Source: an uncultured Lachnospiraceae bacterium
GTDB taxonomy: Bacteria; Bacillota; Clostridia; Lachnospirales; Lachnospiraceae
Direction: 5' to 3'
Length of the DNA: 44,125 bases
NCBI GenBank assembly: GCA_949472775.1
Contig: CASWVG010000019.1
Location: forward strand, 1 to 44,125
Part shown: piece by piece, positions 8,279-15,253 of the stretch
Numbering within the stretch: the stretch's first letter is position 1
How the letters are laid out: the number at the start of each line of letters is the position of its first letter
Notes under the pieces: generated by a model
What the model was told of the DNA's origin: nothing
The model's input: only the letters and a program-made list of their open reading frames with translations
Database searches by the model: none
Translations under genes and position numbers: made by a program

Positions 8279-8292
8279 GGACAACAGTGTCC
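8279..8292. promoter_or_regulatory. Palindrome in the divergent control region
   Basis: GGACA-ACAG-TGTCC is a perfect 5-bp inverted repeat with a 4-base centre, located between the leftward operon start (8168) and the rightward SOS promoter. No consensus sigma-A promoter is obvious for the leftward operon; the best weak match is TTTCAA, 17 bp, TATATT on the minus strand near 8343-8315. The palindrome could be an operator or part of a promoter for a non-host polymerase. This is inference from position only. Confidence 0.35.
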
Positions 8293-8365
8293 GATTTTTG
8301 GGACGGGAAAAGGATTAATATATATAGGAAGCGCCGGATTTGAAAAAAGTTCTTAAAATAGAAAA

Positions 8366-8417
8366 CGAACATTTGTTCTAAAAATATATTGACAAACAAG
8401 AACGTATGTTCTATACT
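8366..8417 (+). promoter_or_regulatory. SOS promoter with two LexA boxes
   Basis: The promoter has -35 TTGACA (8389-8394), a 17-bp spacer and -10 TATACT (8412-8417). Two sequences match the Gram-positive LexA (Cheo) box GAAC-N4-GTTC. Box 1 is CGAACATTTGTTCT at 8366-8379, just upstream of the -35. Box 2 is AGAACGTATGTTCT at 8399-8412, filling the spacer. Occupancy of box 2 would block polymerase directly. It drives the sigma-like factor and DUF262 genes, so these should be induced by DNA damage. Box 1 could also affect the divergent operon. Confidence 0.88.
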
Positions 8418-8495
8418 TGTCATTACCAGATACAAAGGGTGTGACAGGAGATACACAGAATTCTAAAGAATGTAGAGGCAGTGAGGTAGCAGCAG

Positions 8496-9053
8496 ATGGA
8501 AGAGCTGATAGAGGCATATTATGAGAGCAATGCCGTGAGACTCCGCAGCATGGTGGAGCGGATACTACTGAAATTCGGGAAATTGTCAGAATGGGATCTG
8601 GACGAGTTCTATTCGCTGGCTAATGAGGTATTTGTGGATGTCATAGGGCGCTACGACGGAGAGAGGAGTTTTGATGCATTTTTATATTCCTGTCTCTTTA
8701 ACAGGATCAAAACGGAACTGACGAGAATGAACCGGGAAAAACGCAGGGCGGACAGGCTTGCGGTTCCGATCGACACCTGTATTGACGAGGACGGGGATCT
8801 CACCCTGGGAGATATCATTGCGGGAGATTTTGTGATAGAGAGGGAGGCGCTAGAAAAGGGCGAGGAGGGATACAGCAGAAGAACGAGACTGTATCTGGGC
8901 AGGCTGTCGAAGATGCAGAAGGATGTCCTGTGTCTGTATGCGGACGGCTATTCCCCGGATGAGGTCAGAAAAGAGCTGCAGATCAGCAAAAAACAATATG
9001 CGGACTGTCAGCACGCGATTCACTCTTATAGGAATACTTCTGTACTGCTTTAA
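8496..9053 (+). CDS. Sigma-70 family RNA polymerase sigma factor, phage-type
   Basis: The 185-residue protein has a sigma region 2 at about 20-85 (LDEFYSLANEVFVDVIGRYDGERSFDAFLYSCLFNRIKTELTRMNREKRR) and a region 4 helix-turn-helix at about 135-180 (LSKMQKDVLCLYADGYSPDEVRKELQISKKQYADCQHAI). It lacks regions 1 and 3, so it is ECF-like in size but diverged. It should redirect host RNA polymerase to the element's promoters. It is the first gene after the LexA-controlled promoter. Which promoters it recognises is unknown; the divergent operon, which lacks an obvious sigma-A promoter, is the natural candidate. Confidence 0.8.
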   Translation: MEELIEAYYESNAVRLRSMVERILLKFGKLSEWDLDEFYSLANEVFVDVIGRYDGERSFDAFLYSCLFNRIKTELTRMNREKRRADRLAVPIDTCIDEDGDLTLGDIIAGDFVIEREALEKGEEGYSRRTRLYLGRLSKMQKDVLCLYADGYSPDEVRKELQISKKQYADCQHAIHSYRNTSVLL

Positions 9054-9084
9054 GCTGTGCAGGACAGGAAAAGGGGGATTTGAA

Positions 9085-10458
9085 ATGGCAAGACCACGGA
9101 AACAGACCTATACTTTGGAAATGTATCTGAAGAAAAACAAAAAAGGGGATATCGACAATAACGCGGACGTGCAGAGAAATCTTGTGTGGAACAAAGAACA
9201 GATCAACGAGCTTGTGGCTACTGTCCTGACGGACGATTATATTCCGCCTATTATTCTTGGCGAGGAGGAGGACTCGAAGCTGCATATTGTGGACGGCGGG
9301 TGCAGGACGGCGGCCTTGCGGAAATTTAGGGAAATGAATTACAAAATTACCTCCGTTGTGGAGAACGCCATGATTCCTTACAAGAAAAAGTATGTGGAGG
9401 AAGACGGCAATATCGTATATGAGGACGCCGTATTTGATATCAGAAATAAGACATTTGAGAAACTGCCGGCAGAGTTACAGGAAAAGTTTGACGAGTATCA
9501 GATCGAGACAGTTATTCATGAGTGCTGCGACAGTTCCCGGATTTCCAAGTATATCAAGCGTTACAACAACCACGTGTCCATGAATCCGGACCAGAGGGCG
9601 TTTACATACATTGACAGATTTGCAAGCCGTATCCGAAAGCTTGTGGACAGCCGGTTCTTTGTAGAGTGCAGCAGCTACACGGAGAAGGAGAGGACAAAAG
9701 GCGCAGTGGAGAGGGTGGTCGTGGAGACGATCATGTGCACCAACCATTTTGAACATTGGAAAACACAGCCTAAGGCCGCCTGTAAATACCTGAACGAGCA
9801 TGCGGAGGAGGGAGAATTTGAGAGACTTGCGGATTATCTGCAACGGCTGGAGCGTGTAGTGACGGACGATATAAAGGAAATATTTAATAAAAAGGATTCC
9901 TTTATTTTCCTTACGCTCTTTGACAAATTTACAGGCTATCAGACTGAGGATATCAGATTCGGGGATTTTTTAAGGGAATTCCAACTGCATCTCAGGGGAC
10001 TCAGAAAAAATGAAAAAGGACTCCTTTTTGACGAGATCGACCGGGAACTGAGCACGAAGGACAGGCAGGTGATTGCGGATAAGCTGCGTATGCTGGAAGA
10101 AATGATGAAAGAGTTTTTATGTGCTGACAGAGGCGGGAAACGGGTCGACGGACTGGTGGCCTTTCTTGCGGAAAATCTCGATATGGACAGGAGGGACATT
10201 CAGGCGGATCTGGACCTGTACGAGGAGTCCCTGGAGGTGCTGTTAGATGAGACGGTGAAAATCGGATCCAAACTGCGCAGTGCGGGAAACAGACCGTCCC
10301 TTCTTGCGATGATGGCTTATTCCTATAAGGAGGACAGGGATCTGGACGAATGGATGGCAGTCTATGCCGGAAAGCATAGCGGATATCTGGTGGATCAGAA
10401 AAAGAATTTTCAGCAGATGAGGACAGATTTTGAGCGGTTTCTAAGCGGGAAGAGGTAG
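9085..10458 (+). CDS. DUF262 / ParB-like domain protein
   Basis: This 457-residue protein starts at ATG 9085 after AAGGGGG; a longer frame from 8923 would overlap the sigma gene and was not chosen. The N-terminal domain (about 15-90) fits DUF262: DVQRNLVWNKEQINELVATVLTDDYIPPIIL, then LHIVDGGCRTAALRKF, where family members have the DGQQR-type loop. Related N-termini are found in GmrS/GmrD-type restriction enzymes and in ParB-like NTP-binding proteins. The C-terminal two thirds is helical and unrecognised, with no HNH motif visible. It is co-transcribed with the sigma factor (32 bp gap), so it should be SOS-induced. A role in acting on host DNA or as an NTP-dependent partner is inference. Confidence 0.7.
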   Translation: MARPRKQTYTLEMYLKKNKKGDIDNNADVQRNLVWNKEQINELVATVLTDDYIPPIILGEEEDSKLHIVDGGCRTAALRKFREMNYKITSVVENAMIPYKKKYVEEDGNIVYEDAVFDIRNKTFEKLPAELQEKFDEYQIETVIHECCDSSRISKYIKRYNNHVSMNPDQRAFTYIDRFASRIRKLVDSRFFVECSSYTEKERTKGAVERVVVETIMCTNHFEHWKTQPKAACKYLNEHAEEGEFERLADYLQRLERVVTDDIKEIFNKKDSFIFLTLFDKFTGYQTEDIRFGDFLREFQLHLRGLRKNEKGLLFDEIDRELSTKDRQVIADKLRMLEEMMKEFLCADRGGKRVDGLVAFLAENLDMDRRDIQADLDLYEESLEVLLDETVKIGSKLRSAGNRPSLLAMMAYSYKEDRDLDEWMAVYAGKHSGYLVDQKKNFQQMRTDFERFLSGKR

Positions 10459-10480
10459 AACGGCCAGAGAGGAGGACAAG

Positions 10481-10561
10481 GTGCAGCGTAGAAGCCATAG
10501 CGGAAAGAGCCGTCGCTGCCGTCTGCCCGGGGGCGGACAGGATGCAGTCCCGGGGGATTAA
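10481..10561 (+). CDS. Possible 26-residue basic peptide
   Basis: GTG at 10481 follows a strong SD (AGGAGG with five bases of spacing) 22 bp after the DUF262 gene. It encodes 26 residues, beginning MQRRSHSGKSRRCRLPGGG, with eight Arg/Lys/His in the first fourteen. Nothing similar is known to me. The GC-rich 3' half overlaps two inverted repeats, so the SD could be fortuitous. Confidence 0.35.
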   Translation: MQRRSHSGKSRRCRLPGGGQDAVPGD

Positions 10562-10570
10562 GACTGCATC
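10521..10570 (+). terminator. Two hairpins ending the SOS operon
   Basis: GTCTGCCC / GGGCGGAC (10521-10538, one G-U pair) and GATGCAGT / ACTGCATC (10541-10548 with 10563-10570, perfect 8 bp) follow each other. A clean U-run is missing, only a weak TATTTT lies downstream. They sit between convergent genes (DUF262 operon and sigG), so they may end one or both transcripts. Confidence 0.45.
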
Positions 10571-10596
10571 TGCCTGTGGGTATTTTGCGCAAGGCG

Positions 10597-11376
10597 TCAC
10601 GCCGTCAAGTACAACCGCATAGTCTTTAGCGCATTTTTCTCAAGTCTTGAGACCTGTGCCTGTGAAATGCCGATTTTTTCCGCAACCTCCATCTGGGTTT
10701 TTCCCTCAAAGAAGCGAAGGGAGATGATTTCATATTCTCGCTTTGTGAGTTTTTTCATGGCTTCTGTCAGGGAAATATGCTCCACCCATACTTCCTCGCC
10801 GTTTTTCTTGTCGCTGATCTGGTCCATCACATAGAGGGTGTCGCCGCCGTCGGTGTAGACGGGTTCGTAGAGGCTTAGGGGACTCTGGATGGCGTCCAGG
10901 GCGTAGACGATATCCTCTTTGGGAATACCGATCTCCGTGGCAATCTCCGTGACGGTGGGCTCCCGGGAGTTGGTGCGGGTCAGATGTTCTTTGGCGTAGA
11001 TCGCCTTATAGGCGGTGTCCTTTAAAGAACGGGAGACCCGGATGGAGTTGGCGTCGCGAAGATACCGGCGGATCTCCCCGACTATCATGGGGACGGCGTA
11101 GGTGCTGAATTTTACGTTGAGGGAGCTGTCAAAGTTGTCGATAGCCTTGATTAAGCCGACACAGCCGATTTGAAAAAGATCGTCCACATTTTCACTGCTG
11201 GAATGAAACCGTTTGATCACGCTTAAGACGAGGCGGAGATTGCCGTTGATATAAGCCATTCGTGCCTCCTGGTCGCCTTCTTCGATTTTTTTAAATAGTT
11301 CCTCTTTTTCCGCATTTTTCAATAGCGGCAGTTTGGCAGTGTTGACGCCGCAGATTTCTACTTTTCCCTGTACCAT
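10597..11376 (-). CDS. sigG: RNA polymerase sporulation sigma factor SigG
   Basis: The 259-residue protein has the hallmark N-terminus KVEICGVNTAKLPLLKN that distinguishes sigma-G. Region 2 follows (YINGNLRLVLSVIKRFHSS...DDLFQIGCVGLIKAIDNFD...KFSTYAVPMIVGEIRRYLRD), then region 3 and a region 4 HTH (LTKREYEIISLRFFEGKTQMEVAEKIGISQAQVSRLEKNALKTMR). It directs late forespore gene expression. Its length matches B. subtilis SigG (260). The start at 11376 (ATG, MVQGK) has AAAGGGTGG upstream; the longer frame to 11433 adds residues absent from the family. In Bacillus sigG follows spoIIGA-sigE; those genes are not in this window. Confidence 0.95.
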   Translation of the reverse strand: MVQGKVEICGVNTAKLPLLKNAEKEELFKKIEEGDQEARMAYINGNLRLVLSVIKRFHSSSENVDDLFQIGCVGLIKAIDNFDSSLNVKFSTYAVPMIVGEIRRYLRDANSIRVSRSLKDTAYKAIYAKEHLTRTNSREPTVTEIATEIGIPKEDIVYALDAIQSPLSLYEPVYTDGGDTLYVMDQISDKKNGEEVWVEHISLTEAMKKLTKREYEIISLRFFEGKTQMEVAEKIGISQAQVSRLEKNALKTMRLYLTA

Positions 11377-11565
11377 GACGCTACCACCCTTTCGTGTAAG
11401 TTTTGTTTTCCTTTTTTGGTATGTAACAAGCATGTGCGATTCAAGGGAAATTATTCACAAAATCTTAAGAAAAAACGGCGGATAAGATTTTACAAACAGG
11501 GAGTTTTTTGATACCATAGTCTATGGACAAGATTCAGGACATAAGATAAATGAGGAGTGAGAGCT

Positions 11566-12531
11566 ATGGTTTGCAAAAAATGTGGCGCGCCTCTGCTGGA
11601 GGACGATCAGTTTTGTCCCGAGTGCGGCGCGAAGGTGATAAGAAGAAAGAAGTGCCCAGAATGTGGGGAAACGCTTCGGGAAGGCACCCGTTTCTGTCCG
11701 AGCTGTGGCGCTGAAGTAGGAGAGGGACGTCCCGCAAAGAGGACTGAAACTGAGGAAGCTACCAGGAAGAGGGTGGATTCGGATGAGCCGCCGAGAAGGA
11801 GGGCAGATTCCGAGGAAGCGCCGAGAAGGAGAGCAGATTCGGAAGAAGCGCCGAGAAGGAGAGCGGATTCCGAGGAGACACCGAGAAGGAGGACAGATTC
11901 CGAGGAAGCGCCGAGAAGAAGGGCGGATTCGGAGGAAGCGCCCAGGAGAAAGACGAACCCGGATGCGCCGAGAAAGAAGACGAATCCGGCACCGCCGCCT
12001 AGAAAACGTCCGGTTCAGGATGAGAGGCCCAGAAGGAGAAGGGACTGGGAGGAAGAAGACTGGGATGATGACGAGGATGACGATGAGGAGAATGTAGATA
12101 TTCTGTCTATTATGACGGTTGCCGTCGGCTGTATTCTTTTGGTAATCGTAGCTGTATTAGGCTTTAATCTGTATCAGCGGTATGTGCCGAAGAATTATGA
12201 CAAGGCGGCTGATGAGCAGGAAATAGACGAAGAAGAAGCTGACGGGGAAGAGCAGGAGGATGGACAGAAGCTGGAGGAGCCGCCCGAGGATTCGGAAGAG
12301 GAGACGGTGATTGAAACTTCAGCCGCAGGCACGATTGTCGCTATCGCCGATGTGAGAATCCGGGATAATCCGAGTACACAGGGCACGACGGTTATCACGA
12401 CGGCAAAGTCGGGCGACATTTATGAGTACACTGAGGTTGTGGAAGGCGGCCACTGGTATAAGATCATTCTTCCCGAGGAATATGGACATGAGTTTGGCTA
12501 TATCAGCGCAGATTATGTAGAGGAGCAGTGA
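11566..12531 (+). CDS. Double zinc-ribbon, repeat-linker, membrane-anchored SH3 protein
   Basis: The 321-residue product starts at ATG 11566 (SD GAGGAG); GTG 11557 is a less likely start. Two zinc ribbons use C3/C6/C17/C20 and C30/C33/C44/C47. Residues 66-130 are a low-complexity linker of about six near-identical ten-residue units (RRRADSEEAP), followed by a second basic stretch and an acidic run (DWDDDEDDDEE). One membrane segment spans about 181-202. After an acidic spacer comes an extracellular SH3-like domain (about 255-321). The topology puts the zinc ribbons in the cytoplasm and the SH3 domain at the wall. The function is unknown; it is divergent from sigG. A palindrome CCATAGTCTATGG (11514-11526) lies upstream. 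Confidence 0.75.
   Translation: MVCKKCGAPLLEDDQFCPECGAKVIRRKKCPECGETLREGTRFCPSCGAEVGEGRPAKRTETEEATRKRVDSDEPPRRRADSEEAPRRRADSEEAPRRRADSEETPRRRTDSEEAPRRRADSEEAPRRKTNPDAPRKKTNPAPPPRKRPVQDERPRRRRDWEEEDWDDDEDDDEENVDILSIMTVAVGCILLVIVAVLGFNLYQRYVPKNYDKAADEQEIDEEEADGEEQEDGQKLEEPPEDSEEETVIETSAAGTIVAIADVRIRDNPSTQGTTVITTAKSGDIYEYTEVVEGGHWYKIILPEEYGHEFGYISADYVEEQ
11761..11943 (+). repeat. 30-bp tandem repeat inside the zinc-ribbon gene
   Basis: About six units of a 30-bp sequence (CCGAGAAGGAGGGCAGATTC plus ten more bases) follow in frame, with a few substitutions between units. Each encodes PRRRADSEEA or a close variant. The near-identity at DNA level suggests recent expansion by slippage, so copy number is likely to vary between strains. 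Confidence 0.9.
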
Positions 12532-12556
12532 TCCTTTATAGAGCAGAACAGAAAAC

Positions 12557-12610
12557 AGGAACTTCTTCCGGGTGGTGGCATATGATAATAAAAAGCCCGG
12601 GGAGGTTCCT
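12557..12610 (+). promoter_or_regulatory. Hairpin occluding the ymxH ribosome binding site
   Basis: The arm at 12557-12572 (AGGAACTTCTTCCGGG) pairs with 12596-12610 (CCCGGGGAGGTTCCT), leaving a loop of about 23 bases. The right arm contains the SD GGGGAGG and ends one base before the ATG at 12611. It could restrain translation of the next gene until the stem opens. Confidence 0.5.
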
Positions 12611-12844
12611 ATGTTATTTTCGGAATTAAAGAAAAAGGAAGTCATCAACCTGAAAAACTGCGAGCGGCTGGGGAAAGTGAGCGATTTTGAGTTCGACGAG
12701 TGCACGGGACAGATTTTCAAGCTGATTATTCCGGGAGACAATAAATGGTGTGGACTGTTCGGCAGTGAACCGGACTATGTGATCTGCTATAAGGATATCA
12801 AAAAGATCGGACCGGACATTATAGTCGTGGATATATGCCTGTAA
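12611..12844 (+). CDS. YlmC/YmxH family sporulation protein (PRC-barrel)
   Basis: The 77-residue protein is a single PRC-barrel-like domain (LKKKEVINLKNCERLGKVSDFEFDECTGQIFKLIIPG...DYVICYKDIKKIGPDIIVVDI), typical of the YlmC/YmxH family. Members are common in spore formers, where they are annotated as sporulation proteins of unknown biochemical role. ATG 12611 has the SD GGGGAGG inside a hairpin; GTG at 12572 is in frame but adds a non-conserved extension. It lies between the SH3 protein and nrdR, near sigG. Confidence 0.88.
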   Translation: MLFSELKKKEVINLKNCERLGKVSDFEFDECTGQIFKLIIPGDNKWCGLFGSEPDYVICYKDIKKIGPDIIVVDICL

Positions 12845-12863
12845 TTTGGTTACCATAAGATAG

Positions 12864-12892
12864 TTGACATAATGATTGTTTTATCCTATAAT
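12864..12892 (+). promoter_or_regulatory. Promoter of nrdR
   Basis: TTGACA (12864-12869), a 17-bp spacer and TATAAT (12887-12892) form a consensus sigma-A promoter about 60 bases before nrdR. No NrdR box pair is evident around it. Confidence 0.85.
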
Positions 12893-12956
12893 AATCATGT
12901 TGGGTGCAGCGATCTGTCTGCGGCTCAAGTACAGGTGGATAAGGAGGATATCCGGG

Positions 12957-13409
12957 ATGAAATGCCCATTTTGTGGTCATGAAAATACGAGAGTAATCGA
13001 CAGCAGACCGGCGGAGGATAATAGTTCTATCCGCAGACGGCGCGTCTGTGACGAGTGCGACAAGCGGTTTACTACTTATGAGAAGGTGGAGACGATACCG
13101 CTTATCGTCATTAAAAAGGACAATAACAGAGAGACCTATGACAGGGCCAAGATTGAAGCGGGTGTGTTAAGGGCATGTCACAAGAGACCCATCAGCGCAA
13201 ACCAGATCAACCAGCTGGTGGACGAGGTGGAGACGGAGATCTTTAACCGGGAAGAAAAGGAAATTCCCAGCCAGGTAATTGGCGAACTGGTTATGAATAA
13301 GCTCAAGGATTTAGAGGCCGTTGCCTATGTCAGATTTGCTTCTGTCTACAGGGAGTTTAAGGATATCAACACCTTTATGGAAGAACTGAAAAACGTGCTG
13401 GACAAATAG
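12957..13409 (+). CDS. nrdR: Transcriptional repressor NrdR
   Basis: The 150-residue protein has an N-terminal zinc ribbon (C3, C6, C31, C34) followed by an ATP-cone (about 49-139, PLIVIKKDNNRETYDRAKIEAGVLRACHKRPIS). It represses ribonucleotide reductase genes when dATP is high. The length is typical of the family. ATG 12957 has AAGGAGG upstream; the longer frame from 12876 is not used. A terminator follows directly, so it is a single-gene unit. Confidence 0.96.
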   Translation: MKCPFCGHENTRVIDSRPAEDNSSIRRRRVCDECDKRFTTYEKVETIPLIVIKKDNNRETYDRAKIEAGVLRACHKRPISANQINQLVDEVETEIFNREEKEIPSQVIGELVMNKLKDLEAVAYVRFASVYREFKDINTFMEELKNVLDK

Positions 13410-13420
13410 ACGGCGAATAC

Positions 13421-13450
13421 AAACACCTTGCGTAATTGCGGGGTGTTTTT
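13421..13450 (+). terminator. Terminator after nrdR
   Basis: AAACACC (13421-13427) pairs with GGTGTTT (13442-13448) and runs into a short T-run. The following 150 bases before yqeG contain a further inverted repeat (GCAGTGC near 13464 with GCACTGC near 13576) and a GGGC-gaat-GCCC hairpin, without a gene. Confidence 0.7.
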
Positions 13451-13607
13451 CACGAAAGCAATGAGCAGTGCCAAAGATGGCAGAGACGAATCAAGTGCTT
13501 GCAGGCGGATTTGTCTGTGTCATATTTGTTAGGGCGAATGCCCTTGAGTGAGGAAAGACGAATGCTTTGCAAGCTGCACTGCGAGCAGACTTAGAAGGAG
13601 CGCAACG

Positions 13608-14132
13608 ATGGCAGGGCTTACATGTTTTTACCCGGATGTATATCTGGATTCTACATATGAGATTGATTTTGAGGCGTTATACAAGGAGGGCTTCCGGGGC
13701 GTCATTTTTGATATCGACAATACGCTTGTGCCTCACGGCATGCCTGCCGACGCGCGCAGCATTGCCCTATTTGAAAGGCTGAGAGCGATAGGGTTTGAGA
13801 GCGTACTTTTGTCCAACAACAAGGAACCGAGAGTGAAGATGTTTAACGATAAAGTGCGTTCGCGCTATATTTATAAGGCAGGGAAACCGGGGAAAAAGGG
13901 CTATCTGCGCGCTATGGAACTGATGAAGACAGAACCGGCGACCACGCTTTTTGTGGGCGATCAGCTTTTTACGGACGTGTGGGGAGCGAAGCGGATAGGG
14001 TTGTTGACTTATCTGGTCAAGCCTATACACCCGAAGGAAGAAATCCAGATTGTCCTAAAGAGGCGGTTGGAACGGATTGTCCTGTTTTTTTACAGGAGAT
14101 CTCTGAAAAGGCAGGAGCAGGAGGGAAAGTAA
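13608..14132 (+). CDS. yqeG: YqeG family HAD-IIIA phosphatase
   Basis: The 174-residue protein has the HAD motifs: FDIDNTL with D35 and D37 (motif I), S69 in LLSNN (motif II), K93 region (AGKPGKK, motif III), and GDQLFTD with D118 (motif IV). This is the YqeG family, predicted cytoplasmic phosphatases of unsettled substrate that often sit upstream of aroE in Firmicutes. The related mitochondrial enzyme acts on phosphatidylglycerophosphate, so that activity is possible. ATG 13608 follows AGAAGGAG; the frame upstream from 13548 has no SD. Confidence 0.9.
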   Translation: MAGLTCFYPDVYLDSTYEIDFEALYKEGFRGVIFDIDNTLVPHGMPADARSIALFERLRAIGFESVLLSNNKEPRVKMFNDKVRSRYIYKAGKPGKKGYLRAMELMKTEPATTLFVGDQLFTDVWGAKRIGLLTYLVKPIHPKEEIQIVLKRRLERIVLFFYRRSLKRQEQEGK

Positions 14133-14237
14133 TCCTTCAGTGTAGCGCGGGCCGGGGGATGTGGAGGCAGAGAAAACAGGCAGAGCGTGCATGGCGGAAA
14201 AAAGAGACAAGCAGGGCGCGCGTGGAGGGAAAAACAG

Positions 14238-15098
14238 ATGGAAATAGACGGCAGGACAAGAACCTGTGGACTGATCGGGAATCCGGTGGAGCATACTCTT
14301 TCGCCGGTGATACATAACACGCTGGCGGAAAGATTTGGGCATAATCTGGTGTATGTGCCCTTTCCTGTGGAAACGGGGCGGATCGGGGAAGCGATTGCCG
14401 GGGCGTCGGCATTGCAGATTCTGGGGCTCAATGTGACGGTTCCCTATAAAGGTGAGGTGATTCCCTGCCTGCGGGAAGTGGATTCGCTGGCGGCGGCAAT
14501 CGGTGCGGTCAATACGCTGGTATCGGTGTCTGGCGGATTCAAAGGTTATAATACGGATATGGAAGGGCTTTACCGCGCTATGATGACAGAGGGCATCCGG
14601 ATCGCAGACGAGGAGATTATTTTGCTGGGCGCGGGAGGCGCGTCGCGGGCAGTGGCATATCTTTGTGCGGTTAAAGGCGCAAAGCGGGTTTATCTGTTGA
14701 ACCGCACGGTAGAGAAGGCGCAGAAAGTGGCGCAAGAAGTAAACCGCCTGGCAAAGCGGCAGGTGATTCACCCAATGGCGCTGGCTGATTTCGGCAGTCT
14801 GCCGGACCGCAGGTTTCTGGCGATACAGGGCACTTCCGTCGGGCTTGCGCCGCATGTGGATGATGTGGTGATTGAAGAGGCAAAGTTTTACGAAAAGGTG
14901 CACACAGGCTTCGACTTGATTTACAGCCCGTGGGAGACACGCTTTATGAAACTGGTTAAGGAGAACGGCGGTCGTGCATATAACGGGCTGAAAATGTTGC
15001 TCTATCAGGGGATCATCGCCTATGAGCTGTGGAACGGGATAAAGGTGTCCGGGGAGGACGCGGACGCAGTTTATGAAAAACTGAGAGAACAGTTGTAA
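14238..15098 (+). CDS. aroE: Shikimate dehydrogenase AroE
   Basis: The 286-residue enzyme reduces 3-dehydroshikimate to shikimate with NADPH. Visible landmarks are the substrate-binding SPVIHN (22-27), catalytic K71 in NVTVPYKG, N92 and D107 (GYNTDMEG), the nucleotide loop GAGGAS (131-136) and the NRT (155-157) NADP-phosphate motif. The ATG at 14238 follows GGAGGG. It is followed by aroK and aroQ, forming a shikimate cluster. Confidence 0.96.
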   Translation: MEIDGRTRTCGLIGNPVEHTLSPVIHNTLAERFGHNLVYVPFPVETGRIGEAIAGASALQILGLNVTVPYKGEVIPCLREVDSLAAAIGAVNTLVSVSGGFKGYNTDMEGLYRAMMTEGIRIADEEIILLGAGGASRAVAYLCAVKGAKRVYLLNRTVEKAQKVAQEVNRLAKRQVIHPMALADFGSLPDRRFLAIQGTSVGLAPHVDDVVIEEAKFYEKVHTGFDLIYSPWETRFMKLVKENGGRAYNGLKMLLYQGIIAYELWNGIKVSGEDADAVYEKLREQL

Positions 15099-15253
15099 TG
15101 ATTCAGAGGTGATTGAAATACTTATTTTCTGGACTGCGAGGATCTGTTTCAAGTACGCGGAATCTTATCATTGAAGAAGGTTATAAAAGTTTAATATGAG
15201 GTACAGCAGACAAAGGACATGTGATCAATGACTGTCCTGACATGGAGGAAAAA

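Noticed and set aside
8923..10458. Longer 511-codon form of the DUF262 protein
   Set aside because: It would overlap the sigma gene by 130 bases; ATG 9085 has a good SD and starts the recognised domain.
10001..10600. 199-codon minus-strand frame
   Set aside because: Shadow of the DUF262 gene, Pro/Ser/Arg-rich and without SD.
11400..11470. Sigma-F promoter for sigG
   Set aside because: A GGAAAACAAA-like -10 is present, but no good GYATA -35 at the right distance, so I do not call it.
11761..11943. Repeat array considered as CRISPR
   Set aside because: The units are contiguous, in frame and without spacers; they encode a protein linker.
13450..13607. Third copy of the intergenic repeat
   Set aside because: It has inverted repeats of its own, but lacks the TCACGAGGCAG and AGGCTTACGGTGAGCA blocks.
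14055..15152. 365-codon minus-strand frame opposite aroE
   Set aside because: It is a His/Arg-rich shadow of aroE, which has all family motifs and an SD.
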